Shown here in pieces: positions 1-11,085 of a stretch of 64,000 nt of DNA; position 1 is the first letter of the stretch; each line of letters opens with the position of its first letter. Position numbers and translations under genes: made by a program. The stretch lies in the NCBI GenBank assembly GCA_947095585.1, contig OX352765.1, positions 77,359,976-77,423,975 of the forward strand, written 5' to 3'. The notes below the pieces were generated by a model. It had not been told where the DNA came from, did no database searches, and saw only the letters and a list, made by a program, of their open reading frames with translations. This DNA comes from Nephrocerus scutellatus (Eukaryota; Arthropoda; Insecta; Diptera; Pipunculidae).

Positions 1-104
1 GTACCTGATGTAGGTTAGAAGACATTTGGTCAAGGTTATTGTCTCGCGCCCGCAACTTTCTTTTAAAGATAGAAGATACCTTCGGGTAATAAATCGGACC
101 ATAA

Positions 105-207
105 CGAGACATTTGTGTGCAAAAATATACAAGCTTAACACAAATGGTTGCGAGAAGCTAGGCCTTGGCCCGCAATAGTCTGTAGCGCCGAATATTATTA
201 TTATTTA
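105..207 (+). mobile_element. 5'-truncated tRNA-SINE copy
   Basis: The body and tail match the two full copies near 58 kb: a CATTTGTGTGCAAAAATATA motif, then ACACAAATGGTTGCGAGAAG, AGGCCTTGG and GCGCCGAATATTATTATT. The tRNA-like head is absent. Confidence 0.65.
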
Positions 208-1430
208 ATGAGACAGGAAGTTAAAATCATTTTTTTCAATCAATCTTCATGCAAAAACGTCGCAAGGCTATACAAAAAGAAATGAAATCTAAAAATTGTT
301 CTACCACACCCATTACCCAAGATACTTAGAGAGACAAATCATAAAAAGGCAAACACATTGAAACAACATTTCCACAATTTAAGGTACTGGATGTTGTGCA
401 TCACATCTACTCTAAAGCTCTCTTTCTTGCTCACTTGTCCCGAACTTGCGTTTGTTTCGCCCACATTTGCCCACCGCCACCATTGCTCTAATCCTTCTTC
501 AACAATGGAACCTGACCATTCAGTTTTATTATATTTCCTTGGGAAACAACAAACTGACAGCAGGTCTCCAAAGGACCAACATGAACCAAAAAACGAGAAT
601 CGTAAACAGCAGCAGTACAATCTCAGAGGAAACTCCTAGTTCAGTCACAATAATGGAAAATGGAATGCGCGTTTTCTTTCTTCCATTGTACGAAGAAAGA
701 ATGGCGGCAAGCATGACGATAGCAATGGCGCGGGCAGACAATGGGAGAACAATGCTTGTCCTTAACAGTCCAACCACCAGTATATATGGAGAAAGAGTGT
801 CATGCTAGCGGGTGGATGGGAACGGAAACTCTGTATCATGCTGCAGCTCGTGGGAGTCATTCTGTTCGAGTTCACATTTCACATTATCCGTCGTTTTCCA
901 GTTTTGGGGTTTGGCTTGCCACGTTCGTTTGCCAGGCAAACCATAACGGAAAAATAAGACAATCATCTATTGTGCGCCGACTGTAGTGCCCCCATTCCAA
1001 TGGGCTTCACTTCGCTGGCAACTATGTGCCTCAGAAGAAAAGAGCAGGAAATTAGCCAGAGAGAGAAACGAAAATAAAACCATATAAAACGGAAATGAAA
1101 AACAATATAGACATTTAGCTCGGAGAAATAATAGTCTTGGTATTTGCAGTGTGCATATGACTGAAATCTCTAACAATATATACCAAGAGGAGACAGTGCA
1201 TATAGTTACTTATGTATGTTCGGTTGGTTTTCTTTGGTAAACGGATGCCATATTATGGAATGAATACGGTGATGACCCAGTAACCAATGGAGCGCTGTAT
1301 GTCGTTGGAGTGACGAGTAGTGATCATCGCAATGTAAATAGTCGATCACTCGTTAACGTATGGATATCATTCACTCGTTAACTGATGTCGTAATTCGACC
1401 TCTGATAAAATTGGTTTACCTTTTCATTCC
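208..1430. other. intergenic, no gene recognised
   Basis: Mixed-composition sequence with several overlapping short ORFs on both strands, none with a recognisable domain. Near 1320-1390 the motif CACTCGTTAAC occurs twice about 30 bases apart. Nothing else could be supported. Confidence 0.4.
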
Positions 1431-1439
1431 AACGATGAT

Positions 1440-3332
1440 GAAAAAGTACAATGCTACCACGGCTAACGTTGACTTGGAAATATGCATCGCTCAGGCCAAT
1501 TTTGCTGAACAATCTTTTGCCTGCCAAGTTCTGTTATCGGCAATAGATACTGATTTGGCTTCAGATTGCTGTTGAGTCCAGATGAGTAATTACCACATAT
1601 TCGAATCTTGCCATTTTTCTTCTTTACTGCAACGATCGGAGCTGCTGATTCGGAGTAAGAGACTGGTGATAAAACTCCGAGATGTTGAAGGCGTTCAAGT
1701 TCTGCTTGTAGTGCCGGAGCTACGGAATGAGGGACTGGTCAAGCATTGCGGAAAACTGGTTTCGCTTCTGGCTTCATTGTCATGGAAGCTTTGACTTTTA
1801 TGCAGCATCCGAGACCTTCCGAGAAAACTTCAGGAACAGCTTTTCCTATTTTGCTTATCGTCGTGATTGATGCTGTTCACTGACACTGTGTCGACGTCGA
1901 GTGGAACTTCCCACAACTTAAATGCATTTAACCAAGGAATTCCGAATAGGTTAATTTCTCGATTGACTATATAGCACTCAGCGTACTCTTCAACTCCATT
2001 TAACTCGATGACACATGGAAAACTTCCAAGCAGCAGAACTTCATCTCCGGATGCGCTGCCTGCTGGTTTTGAGATACTCTGGAGGGTTGGTATTCCAAGA
2101 TGGCTCCCGTTTCTTTTCAAAAGGATCGTTATGTCTGAAGCTGTGTCGAGTTGTAGCTTCACGTTCGCCCCGTTGATCTTTGGTTCAACAAACTTGCGTT
2201 GCGCGGTTTTTTTTTTGACTTCCTGACTTGATTGACTTGAAGGTCTGCTTCATGAGCATTTTTGTTGGCTCTTTCGACCTGTTGCTTTATAAAATCTTTA
2301 TAACTTTGACAGTGACCAACTGTATGATTCAAGATCTTGCATTTTTCGCTTTGTAAGGACAATTGAATACTCTGTTCTGATCACCGCACGCTTGACAGGT
2401 TCGAGCTTTCATTTGAAAAGGGCTAGTTCTGCCAGATGATGCTTTTTTTCCTGCTGGACCGCTTTGACTTCGAACTCTTCGACGACTTTGTTTTTGTCGC
2501 GCTTCAGGCAAACGATTGTATCTGCTTTGTTAACCAGATTCTGAAGCGTAAGTTTTTTGAACACTTCGATTGGCTGAGGATCGGTGAAAGCTTCAAGTTG
2601 TGCATATTACTGTAGTAGTAGTTCAAGGATCAACGAGTCGTTTTTGTACTTCAGTCCACTGATGAACAACAAAACTTTCAAGTCATCTGGTGTGAAGTTT
2701 TTGATGTCAAACTTTTCAGCGCACTTGTTGATTCGTGTTGCGTAGACTGAATAAGCTTCTTCCTCGGCCTTTTTTAACTTGAAGCATTTGTGTCGGAGTG
2801 CGAATCTTGTTCCCCGGTATCCGAATAGTCGCTTTAGTTTTGAAATACATTCGTCAAAATCCAGCTCCGTAGGGTTTTTCGCTAGTACGTGATCAGCAAA
2901 GGTTTGATAGTTTTCTTGTGAAAATTTGCTGAGCACAAGCTGGATCTTCAGTTGTTCAGGTGGCAAGTACGTTTCATGTCTATTGAACCACTTCTCGAAT
3001 CTTCTGTTCTTTTCCGGATCCGGACTTTATTAGAACTATTAATTTCGCAGCTTCATTGATCTTGCGTTGATTCGAATCGATTACAGGTTCTTGGTGTATT
3101 TAGCCAGCTTGGCCTAAACGTTGTTGACCTGCGAGAAGTTGCATTATTTGAGCCATTTGAGCTTGTTGCTGGGCATGAATTTCTCTTGCGGCCTTGGCTT
3201 CTTGGCTCCTTGGCGTGTCGATCGTTTGCTGTTTCGGCTGATCATGATGATGTCGCTTTTAACGACGCGCCAATAAGTAAGAGGAAGTATAGTATCATGG
3301 AATTTACGAATGTGGGATTTTTGCAGATTCAC
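1440..3332 (-). mobile_element. Ty3/gypsy-type LTR retrotransposon remnant (gag, protease, start of RT)
   Basis: Read on the minus strand from 3332 down, the pieces appear in Gag-Pro-Pol order. They are a capsid-like Gag segment (2966-2607, contains LKRLFGYRG and CFKLKKAEEE), cysteine-bearing knuckle-like segments (about 2511-2250, CQACGDQNRVFNC then KCKILNHTVGHC), an aspartic protease with an LDTASD active-site motif (2162-1830), and the amino end of reverse transcriptase (about 1800-1440, contains VKKKNGKIRIC). Frameshifts separate all of them. The first knuckle lacks its usual histidine. Most of RT, RNase H and integrase, and any LTRs, are not seen. The order and protease motif make the class fairly sure; the exact family is not. 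Confidence 0.8.
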
Positions 3333-3939
3333 CCATTTCCGTATCTCCTGAGTCAGAAAAAGCGAAAAAAAATCTATGTCTGTCTGTCGGCTTCCACTCT
3401 ACAGCATAGACGGCTGAACTGATGGGGATGAAAATTTACATTTAGCTCTTTAAATAAATTTGGAGGTCCCAGTTGAATTTGGCGGAAATCGGCAGACCGG
3501 AAATTGCAGTTTGTTGGAATTTATTTACGTCAAGGCAGTATTTTTGATTTGTTTAACGAATAGCTAAAAATTCAAGCATCCTTTTGGATATTAAAGTAAT
3601 TTTGGTCTCAGTTTCTGGTTACAGTGAAATTTGACTCGTTTAACGTAGACATTGCAATCATTTCTGAGTCTGGCAACGAAGCCACATTTAATAGAGAATA
3701 AGTCGCTGTTCATATTATCTCCAGAAATGGATCAGTCAATTGGCCAGCTCGTTTGTGTGCTTTTTACGCCTCAGGACTTTTTTTCGCGTCATTATGCTAA
3801 CGTCGCCGTGAGGATTTGTCAAAGATTAAATTTCATGTGGTTGACGGCTTGGATCAAGGATCATATCGGTCTGGGGTTTTGGTGCCAGAGCGTAGAGCTT
3901 CTCTATTTTAACTTCGCGTGCCCGTGTGTTTGTTTGTTT

Positions 3940-4040
3940 GTCGTGAAATCTTGCGATCAATTTTTAACCATAGTCGAATTTCATTGAAACTTTGCACACA
4001 CGCATATCTCCGATGACAACACTTTCTATTAATATTTGGG
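3940..4040 (+). repeat. dispersed TTTGCACAC-type repeat, copy 1
   Basis: Begins near CTTGCGATCAATTTTTAACC, continues GAAACTTTGCACACACGC and ends with ATCTCCGATGACAACACTTT. The same order of motifs recurs at 7306, 7672 and 29445. Confidence 0.6.
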
Positions 4041-4209
4041 GTGTGAAGGGAGCATACCAGCGCTAACATTGTATTCAAGGTAAGATCGATTCTTTATTCC
4101 TATAGTTAATTGCATTCCTCATATTGCCTTCTGCAATGAACCGCAATTAAAATATTACAGCATAAACACTCAACGAGTGAACGAACAAAAAAAAAGAGTC
4201 TTATTACTA

Positions 4210-5876
4210 TGTTGGCACACTCCATGCCTGAGCATGACAGCATACAAAGTAATGAGAGTACGATCGGCGGTCGTTAGCCTATGACAACAAAATGCACAGA
4301 AAGCATTATAGGCAAGCGAGCGCTGATCATAAAAAAAAGTAAATAACGTTCGGTCACTTACCCTTGCTGTGCATGGCACTGACCGAGCATGCAAAAAAAT
4401 TATAAACAAAATAGGTCACTTGCCTCTGCTGGTAAATATGTCACATCAGCAATATAAGCAAGCGACCTAAAGCAATTAAGAAAGTTCGGTATGCAATAAT
4501 GCCAAAACCTGACCAGCACTAATCGATCTAAACTAGTGTGCATGTGTATACATTTTATATTCTTATTAAATTATGTAGTATCTTTTTAAGTCTTTGAACA
4601 CCTATAAATAAGCAACAATTATCCAATAAAGATTACTTCGAAATAGAACGTCAAAGTTATACCACCAGCATTAGTGATGAGCAAACGCAAGACCAAGACC
4701 ATTTCATCTCGGTCTTGGTCTTGGTCTTGCAAGTCGAGTCTTGGTCTTGGTCTTGCATTCGTGCCATTAGTATTGGTCTTGGTCTTGGTCTTGCAACCGG
4801 AGTCTTGGTCTTGGTCTTGCGGTCTTGCAGAATAAAGTATTTTTTGAATAATAACTATATAAGTATCTATAAATGGTTGTATGTATGTACATATTTTTGT
4901 TCTAGCATAACGTCAAAGTCAAGAATAAGCATGGGGAAGAAAAGTGTTAACTGTTGAACTTGAATATCTGAAGACTTAAACAAGATATCAACGTATATTT
5001 TAATGTAGTTACAATGCCTAGTATTTATTCTACAAACAAAGACCAAAACGAAGTTTCTACCATAAGTAGTAACAGAGCAATTTCCGTTAACATGGGTCAG
5101 GGTGCATCAAGTAAGCTTTTTCTTAAATCCCCCATAAATGATGTCAACATTGGCGATAGACCCTTACTGTAGAACGATTTTTTTTCTTAGAATATACCCA
5201 AGAATCATTTCCCAAATTAATGTGCACGAATAAGGGACACCCTATATACATATAGACACAAAACTATCAACATTTAAGCTTAGCGGTTAATTCGAAAAAA
5301 ATTTGTTCAAGAAAGTCTAGACTTATTCTGTCAAAAGAACTCAGTCAATTTCAACATTTCTATTTGCAACTGATGCCATGCAACTGACGTCTTTGTCGAC
5401 GTCTTTTTTTTATATGACGTGTCTAGCATGAAAAAACCTATAACAAGAAAAACCCAAAAATATAAATTATGAGGAAATAGCAATCTAAATCTATGTGTAT
5501 ATAGAACATTCATACATATGCCTGTAAATACTAGAGCCAGACACAACAGACTCGCTGAAGATCTTCTTTCTGGGTTTTTAAGTTTGGTAGTATTATATAT
5601 GTACCTATTCGTATACAAATAAACATACGACATATGTAGGTTTTAAAAATAAATATCAACAGAGAAATTACATAACTTTAAATGCAAGAGTCTTGCAGTC
5701 TTGCAGTCTTGCATACATATTTTTGGTCTTGGTCTTGGTCTTGGTCTTGGTCTTGCACACTCAGTGTTGGTCTTGGTCTTGGTCTTGCAACTGAATGATT
5801 GGTCTTGCAAGACCAAGACCAATTTTGCTCATCACTAACCAGCATTTTATTAGGCTTGCGAGCCTTAAATTCTACA
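4210..5876 (+). mobile_element. candidate solo or partial LTR, split by a hAT-type insertion
   Basis: Removing the nested element (4672-5837) and one 8-bp duplication leaves about 490 bases. This starts TGTTGGCACAC and ends TTCTACA, with a TATAAA near 4605 and an AATAAA at 4625-4630. The next bases, GGTATCAAAAAG, resemble an initiator-tRNA primer-binding site. These are LTR features, perhaps Copia-like. However, no second LTR and no flanking 5-bp duplication were found. Confidence 0.35.
4672..5837. mobile_element. complete non-autonomous hAT-type element with GGTCTTG subterminal arrays
   Basis: The 14-base ends are exact inverted repeats, TAGTGATGAGCAAA at 4672-4685 and its complement at 5824-5837. 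Flanking them is an exact 8-bp duplication, ACCAGCAT, at 4664-4671 and 5838-5845. An 8-bp duplication with ends of the form (C/T)AGTGATG is the hAT superfamily signature. Both subterminal zones carry long runs of GGTCTTG with CAAGACC at the very tips, as expected for transposase-binding arrays. The 1166-bp element has no transposase-like ORF, so it is non-autonomous. Confidence 0.85.
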
Positions 5877-6059
5877 GGTATCAAAAAGATCCACTCTATT
5901 TGGAATCCCACCTTAAGTGCAGGAAACTGCCTAAAGGTCTAAGTCATTGGCGTAGTAGCCTCGACTAGCGGAAACCAATAGGAGAACATCGGGGCTCGTT
6001 TAACTATTAGCGTTATACAGTAAAAGCGTTAACCTTTACATGGCGATCCTGCCCTAAAT

Positions 6060-6200
6060 TGCTCATACCATTACAGGGGCTGCGGGGACGGGGGCTTCCA
6101 TACAAATATTTTACAAAATTTACCCAATCTCTTCAAGTTTTATATACATACATATATATCTCCGATGGACAACATTTTTTGGAAAAATTTTGAAGACCCC
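6060..6200 (+). repeat. diverged TTTGCACAC-type repeat
   Basis: Shows the later part of the family: GGGGGCTTCCATACAAATAT, then ATCTCCGATGGACAACA and a GACCCCGGGCCCC tail. It lacks the clear start. Confidence 0.35.
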
Positions 6201-6249
6201 GGGCCCCAGTACACATGATACGATACTGATGTATGAATTAAATCAATAT

Positions 6250-6470
6250 GTAGTGTAGTGTAGCCATCTTAAGCCAATCAGATCTCGCAATTTCGCATAG
6301 GGGCACCATTCATTACTGGTAGCACATAATTTTGAATTGCCTTCTGAGAAAAAAGACAAGCTTGGAATTTATTCAAGTTCAAGTCCACTCTATTCTGTTA
6401 CATCTGCCCCAATCAAGAATCGCAAACATTGCATTATTTTGAGTGATAAGCTTGATGGAAGCTGACAGCG
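6250..6470 (-). mobile_element. jockey-like RT fragment
   Basis: The minus strand contains diverged coding for LDWGR...NRIEW and LPVMNGAP. It matches the same stretch of the clearer jockey RT copy at 51940-52070 almost base for base. Stops and frameshifts are present. Confidence 0.55.
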
Positions 6471-6489
6471 TTGTTGATCAGCAAATGAA

Positions 6490-6514
6490 TGAAATGAATG
6501 AATGAATGAAAACC
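6490..6514. repeat. GAAT tetranucleotide run
   Basis: Short microsatellite of GAAT/ATGA units next to the mariner remnant. Confidence 0.6.
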
Positions 6515-6539
6515 CATTATTAAAAAAAAATCAAAATTC

Positions 6540-7190
6540 AAGGCAGTTTGACTTTTTGAATAAAAGACATTTTTTTTGGCAAAAAAACGTTTTATTTTTC
6601 AACAGTCTCCTTAAAGCTGGATATATTTTGTCCAGCGTTTTTCCAATTTTTTTGTTCATTCCAAAAAATAGGTTTTCTCAATGTCCTCAAAATAGGCGTT
6701 TGTTTCAGAGATGACCTTCTTTAGGTTTGGAAACAGGAAATAGCCGCAGGGGGCTACATCTGTTAGCATCGGGCTACATCGGGTAGCAGTTCGTAGCCCG
6801 ATTTATGGATTTTTTTCAATGGCGACTACACACGAGTGCACCAGTGCACTGTCTTTATAGAACCGCAATTTTTCTTCGCCAAATCTGGTCGTTTTTGCTT
6901 CAAATCAATATCGAATCTGTCCAAAAGCTCTGAATAATATTCGCCGGTGATCGTTTTACGCTGTTCAAGGTAATCGATGTGAATGACACCACGTACATTC
7001 AAAAAAAAAAAACTGTGGCCATGACCTTGTTGGCCGACAGACCCACCTCTTTGGTGCACGTTCACCCGGAGAAAGACACTGTCTTGATTGTTCCTTGGCC
7101 TCTGGTGTGTTGTGATGGATCCATGTTTCGTCCATGGTTATGAAACGACGCAAAAACTCGTTCGGATTGCAACTTAACACCGCCAATCAC
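6540..7190 (-). mobile_element. mariner-type transposase remnant
   Basis: Minus-strand frames contain RRFITMDETWIHHNTPEAKEQS, the first catalytic Asp region of mariner transposases, then IDYLEQRKTITGEYY and a late segment near 6830. Several frameshifts and an internal A-run separate them. The amino third is missing and no terminal inverted repeat was seen. Confidence 0.75.
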
Positions 7191-7305
7191 TCATTTGAAA
7201 TTCAGTACACGAAAATCACTTTTTTCCATTTTCGTTAAAATTCACAAGGTTGTCTGTTTTCATGCGTGCCCGCGGCTGGCTGACTGGATGGCTGGTGGGC
7301 AGAAT

Positions 7306-7561
7306 CTTGTGATCAATTTTTAACACACTTCCTAAATTCCGATTTTAATCAAACTTTGCACACGTGTGTATTTCCAATGACAGTACTTTTTATTAAAATT
7401 TGAGAGCTGCGGGATCGGGGGGCTGCCATACAATTTTTTTTCCATATACATAGTGGCATCAGATCATATCATACTATAATTACTGTGTTCTGTGTGAACT
7501 GATGTGCTGTAAGCAGCGCTGCTTGCTTTACGATTGGGGTTGTTTTGTTGTTGGGTTGCAG
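7306..7561 (+). repeat. tandem pair of a 250-bp repeat, unit 1
   Basis: Begins TCTTGTGATCAATTTTTAAC, includes AAACTTTGCACACGTGTG and ends with TTACGATTGGGGTTGTTT and TTGCAG. Unit 2 starts about 366 bases later and matches along its full length. The TTTGCACAC family forms its left part. Confidence 0.65.
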
Positions 7562-7671
7562 TGCTTCGCATTTGTTTTTGATTTTCAGCATTTATAGTGG
7601 AATTCAGTGTACTTTTGGCTATTGGCGAATTTACATGAAAAATTTAAATTCTCTATATTATCTATCTTGTG

Positions 7672-7909
7672 ATAAATTTTTAACCCACTTCCCATAGCCC
7701 GATTTTATTGAAATTTTGCACACGTGTATATTTCCGGTGACAATACTTTCTATTTCAGAGAGATCGGGCTGCGGCATCGAGGGGCTCCCATACAAATGCG
7801 GCATCAAAAAATCATATCATACTATAATGACTGTACTCTGTGTGCGCTGATGAGCGCAAGCATCGCTGCCTATTTTACGATTGGGGTTGTTTGGTTGTTG
7901 TGTTGCAGC
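7672..7909 (+). repeat. tandem pair of a 250-bp repeat, unit 2
   Basis: Same order as unit 1: TCTTGTGATAAATTTTTAAC, TTTGCACACGTGTATATTTC, TCATATCATACTATAATGAC, TTACGATTGGGGTTGTTT. Small indels separate the units. Confidence 0.65.
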
Positions 7910-7964
7910 AGAGAGTATAGAGATATCAAGAGGAAGTAGAACAAATATTTTTTTACAAAACTGA

Positions 7965-8636
7965 GTGGTTGAGTGTGTTGTACACACTCAGTTGTGTGAG
8001 TGCATTCCTTATTTGTGTTTTGTACAATATTACGAGTATATGAAGACACTCAGGCATATCAGGAAACGAGGCAGCAGACCTTTTGCGCAAGAGAATCCGC
8101 AGAAGGAATTTTCACTTGCCCAGAACCCAAAATTGCCTATTCCAAATTTCAACAGAATCAACAGAAAAATTAAAGAGCGGGAAAACGCTACTATCGAAGC
8201 GGAATGGAATTCTTCGTCTGGGATGAGACAAGTCAAGACTCTTCTAAAATATAACATTAGTCATATGGACAGGGCCATCAAACTGGACCGCCATACACTA
8301 AGAACACTAGTCTGGTATTTGACAGGACATGGCCCATTCCATGACCATCTTTTGAAAATGGGCAAATCCCAATCGGACCGCTGCCGATTCTGCAACGAGG
8401 CAAGGGAAACTTCAGAGCTCAGAACTCTTCGTATGCATAGCCCTCACCCAAAAAAGAATAAAACATTTCAAGGCCTATACAGTTCCCTGGCCGAACGCCA
8501 GACCAATCGCATTGTCAGATGTGGTGGTGGCATTCACGAAGGAACTGAGCAATCACATAATGTGGTAAAACGTCAGGGACGCACAATAGACCTAAAGGTA
8601 GCAGTGCTTTAGCCCCACCTAATATAATAATAATAT
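7965..8636 (+). mobile_element. I-like retroelement 3' part (post-RNase H region) with TAA tail
   Basis: A 215-codon ORF covers the carboxy end of an RNase H-bearing non-LTR pol: [32 protein letters not shown] and a CRFCNEARET cysteine motif. It ends at 8612 and is followed by an ATAATAATAAT tail, typical of I elements. The same protein segment recurs at 39880-41062. It is 5' truncated; the RNase H catalytic part itself is not retained. Confidence 0.75.
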
Positions 8637-8639
8637 GAA

Positions 8640-9060
8640 GAACTGGTTACGCACACTAACACTGCTTTACAGCTTAACTCCGCTCAAAAGAAAGAATTTT
8701 GGTGTTACTTCGTACGTCGTTCTGTGTACTTCGCATCAAATTTTGCAAAATGTGCAAAAGTTTTCGACACAACAACTAAAGCCGTTTGACCATTTGAAGC
8801 GACGCCGATTCGTGAATTGGGCTCAAGAGCAAATCGAAAATGATGCAGATTTTCACCGAAAAATCATCTTCAGCGATGAGGTTCACTTCGTAAAACGTGC
8901 ACGCGGTGGTCATGCAAAAGAAATCGAGTTTCATACTTAAATGTATCATATGTATATGTTCAAATTCGTTAATAAAAAAAAAGTTAGTTCAAAAGTCGAA
9001 CAGTTTGTGTTTTATTCAAAAAAAAAGTTGAAGTGCTCTTATTGAAAAACCCTGTATATA
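8640..9060 (+). mobile_element. Tc1/mariner remnant, internally deleted
   Basis: The ORF (to 8940) contains LKRRRFVNWAQEQIEND and IIFSDEVHFV, the first catalytic Asp region, and stops soon after. The right end GCTCTTATTGAAAAACCCTG followed by TATATA looks like a mariner inverted repeat next to a TA target. The catalytic centre between these points is deleted. Confidence 0.65.
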
Positions 9061-9214
9061 GAGAACTTTAAAATTACCATAAATGACGCAGCTTGCTCAA
9101 AATTTGACAATAGTCTAATAATAGATGGCAGTTGACGAGAGCAGTGTTGCATTTAAAGTTACTGCGCGGGAAATTCAAAAAGTCACTGACTTATCAAACT
9201 GCCCTTATATAAGT

Positions 9215-9330
9215 ACCTTGTAGGAGGTGTGCCATTTGTGTGCCAAAATATACCTGCTCAACACAAATGGTTGCGAGAAGCTAGGCCTTGGCGCTGAATA
9301 TTATTATTATTATTATTATAGGAGGTAGGT
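9215..9330 (+). mobile_element. 5'-truncated tRNA-SINE copy
   Basis: Same body as the copies near 58 kb (ACACAAATGGTTGCGAGAAG, AGGCCTTGG, CTGAATATTATT), ending in about seven ATT units. The head is missing. Confidence 0.65.
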
Positions 9331-10140
9331 GAGATGCCTTTTTCACACTCGTGTTTTTATTTAACCTCAAATTAAGGGTGTTTGTTTGTGTGTGTACTAA
9401 TAAGAACTACAACGGTACAATAATTTCCCCTAACTAGTAAGCCGTTAAATGGATTGCTGGTCGGCTATAATAATTCCATTGCAATTACATTTTTGATTTC
9501 CTTCAGGTTTTTAAGTGAAAAAAGTAATTAATCAATTATTCCAAAGGAATACATTTTTATTACTATCCTTAGATATCACTCTTGTATCACTGTCACTGCA
9601 TACAAATCCTGTTATGATCCCATATCATTCTCTATCTCAGTTCAGTGGATTAACAAACCGTTAAGCTTCTCTATCTATGGATAGAGAAAAAAAAATGAAT
9701 TTTCATTCTGTCCGTTTTGTTTTCAATTTGTTTTCCGAACAGGGTTTTTTTATTATCTTTACCTTTTTGTAGCTTCTACGCAAATTGCACCGGTATAATA
9801 ACTTTAATAGATGATTTGCAAAATATGGAGAACGTGGACCGCGTGTAGAACGTTCTACCAAAGAATCAGACATTTGCTAGATGTGGGATTGTGAAAAAGC
9901 TTGTTGGTGTTTTTTTGTGTGTTGTACTTCGCACCTCCCGCTTAGTAGCCTATCACTTGAGCCACGTCACCTACCTATATATAAGTAGATAAAAAAAGTG
10001 GGTGCGGGGACTTGTTTACGCGCGTTAGAAATAATACTTCCTTGGCGTGATTAAAAGATTGAATGTTATTATGCACGCTAGAAATATATATGAGTAGAAT
10101 GATAAGACGAGTAAATAAATACGATCGATGAAATTATATA
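9331..10140. other. intergenic, no gene recognised
   Basis: AT-rich, no ORF of note and no domain. Contains short homopolymer runs only. Confidence 0.4.
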
Positions 10141-10740
10141 AAATACTAGATGTTCCCGGGCGCTTTGCTACCCGCAGACATGAACCCACGTCTTTCTCTT
10201 ACCATCGCGTGGTGGGGGGTGTACTATAACTTAGAACCATAGAGTAATACGCACTAAGCACATAGTCTCAGACTTTTCTATGGGCAGCCATAGTACGTAA
10301 AAAACCGAGCACAGAAAGGAGCGCGGCGAACAGTGCAGCACACAGTCAACGCATTCGCTCGAAAGTTTTTTTCGTCGACCGTGAAAGTCCATTCTAAATA
10401 CTGGTGAAAGTATTCCGTTCAGTTGTTTCGAAGATTACCTCCTACATACAAATCAACATTACCTCTTTATATCTTTATAAATTTTATTTTCAATTTTGCG
10501 TCCTACGGTGTATTCTTGCGCCTGCTGTAATGAAACTAAATAAATGTCAAAAATAGCGGTATTACCACCTACTATCTTGAAAACAGCGCCACCTATCGGG
10601 TCCCAATTTCACAAAAACCCAAATAGCAACGAAACAAAGCTATGGTTAAAATCTGAGGTTCCTAAGATGCTTCGTTAGTATGAAACAGAAAAACCGTTAT
10701 ACAACAGCGCCACATAGCGAGTTCAAACCTAAATACCAAA
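10141..10740. repeat. possible repeat element with GC-rich hairpin
   Basis: Starts near CCCGGGCGCTTTGCTACCCG, a GC-rich stem-loop in otherwise AT-rich DNA. Two stretches of the form ACAGCGCCACCTATCGGGT and ACAGCGCCACATAGCGAGT occur at about 10585 and 10702. No coding sense was found. The type of element is unknown. Confidence 0.3.
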
Positions 10741-10744
10741 ATAC

Positions 10745-11085
10745 CGCGAAAACATTTCCAAAAGAACCCCAAATGCCCCCAAAAGAAAGGAAAAGAAAAA
10801 AAAACCCAAAAGATCTACCAAAAGACCTCTCAAAATACCCTCAAAAATACATCCTAAAACCCTCTAAAACACTCCAAATAATCCCACAAAAGACCCTCTA
10901 AAGACCCCCAAAAACACTCCCAAAATACCTCCAAAAACACTCCATAGAGACCCCCAAAAGATCACCAAAAGACTTAAAATGCCCTTCCCAAATACTCCCC
11001 AAAAAACTCTTAAAAGATCCCCAAGAGACTTCTTATAGACCACCAAAGAGCCACAGAAATACCCTCAAAAGACCACCCCAAAAAA
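10745..11085 (+). repeat. degenerate A/C-rich minisatellite (CCAAAAGACC-like)
   Basis: About 340 bases of irregular units such as CCCCCAAAAGA, CACTCCAAAATA and CCTCTAAAAGAC. The short ORFs here are by-products of the repeat. The complementary version lies at 26860-27070. Confidence 0.7.

Noticed and set aside
358..808. Overlapping 93- and 120-codon ORFs
   Set aside because: No domain, overlapping frames on both strands and no splice-like context; chance ORFs are likely.
4715..4957. ORFs rich in Trp/Ser/Leu/Val over GGTCTTG runs
   Set aside because: They come from translating the hAT subterminal repeat; no gene-like composition.
10680..11046. Coding ORFs on both strands
   Set aside because: They are low-complexity products of the A/C-rich minisatellite.
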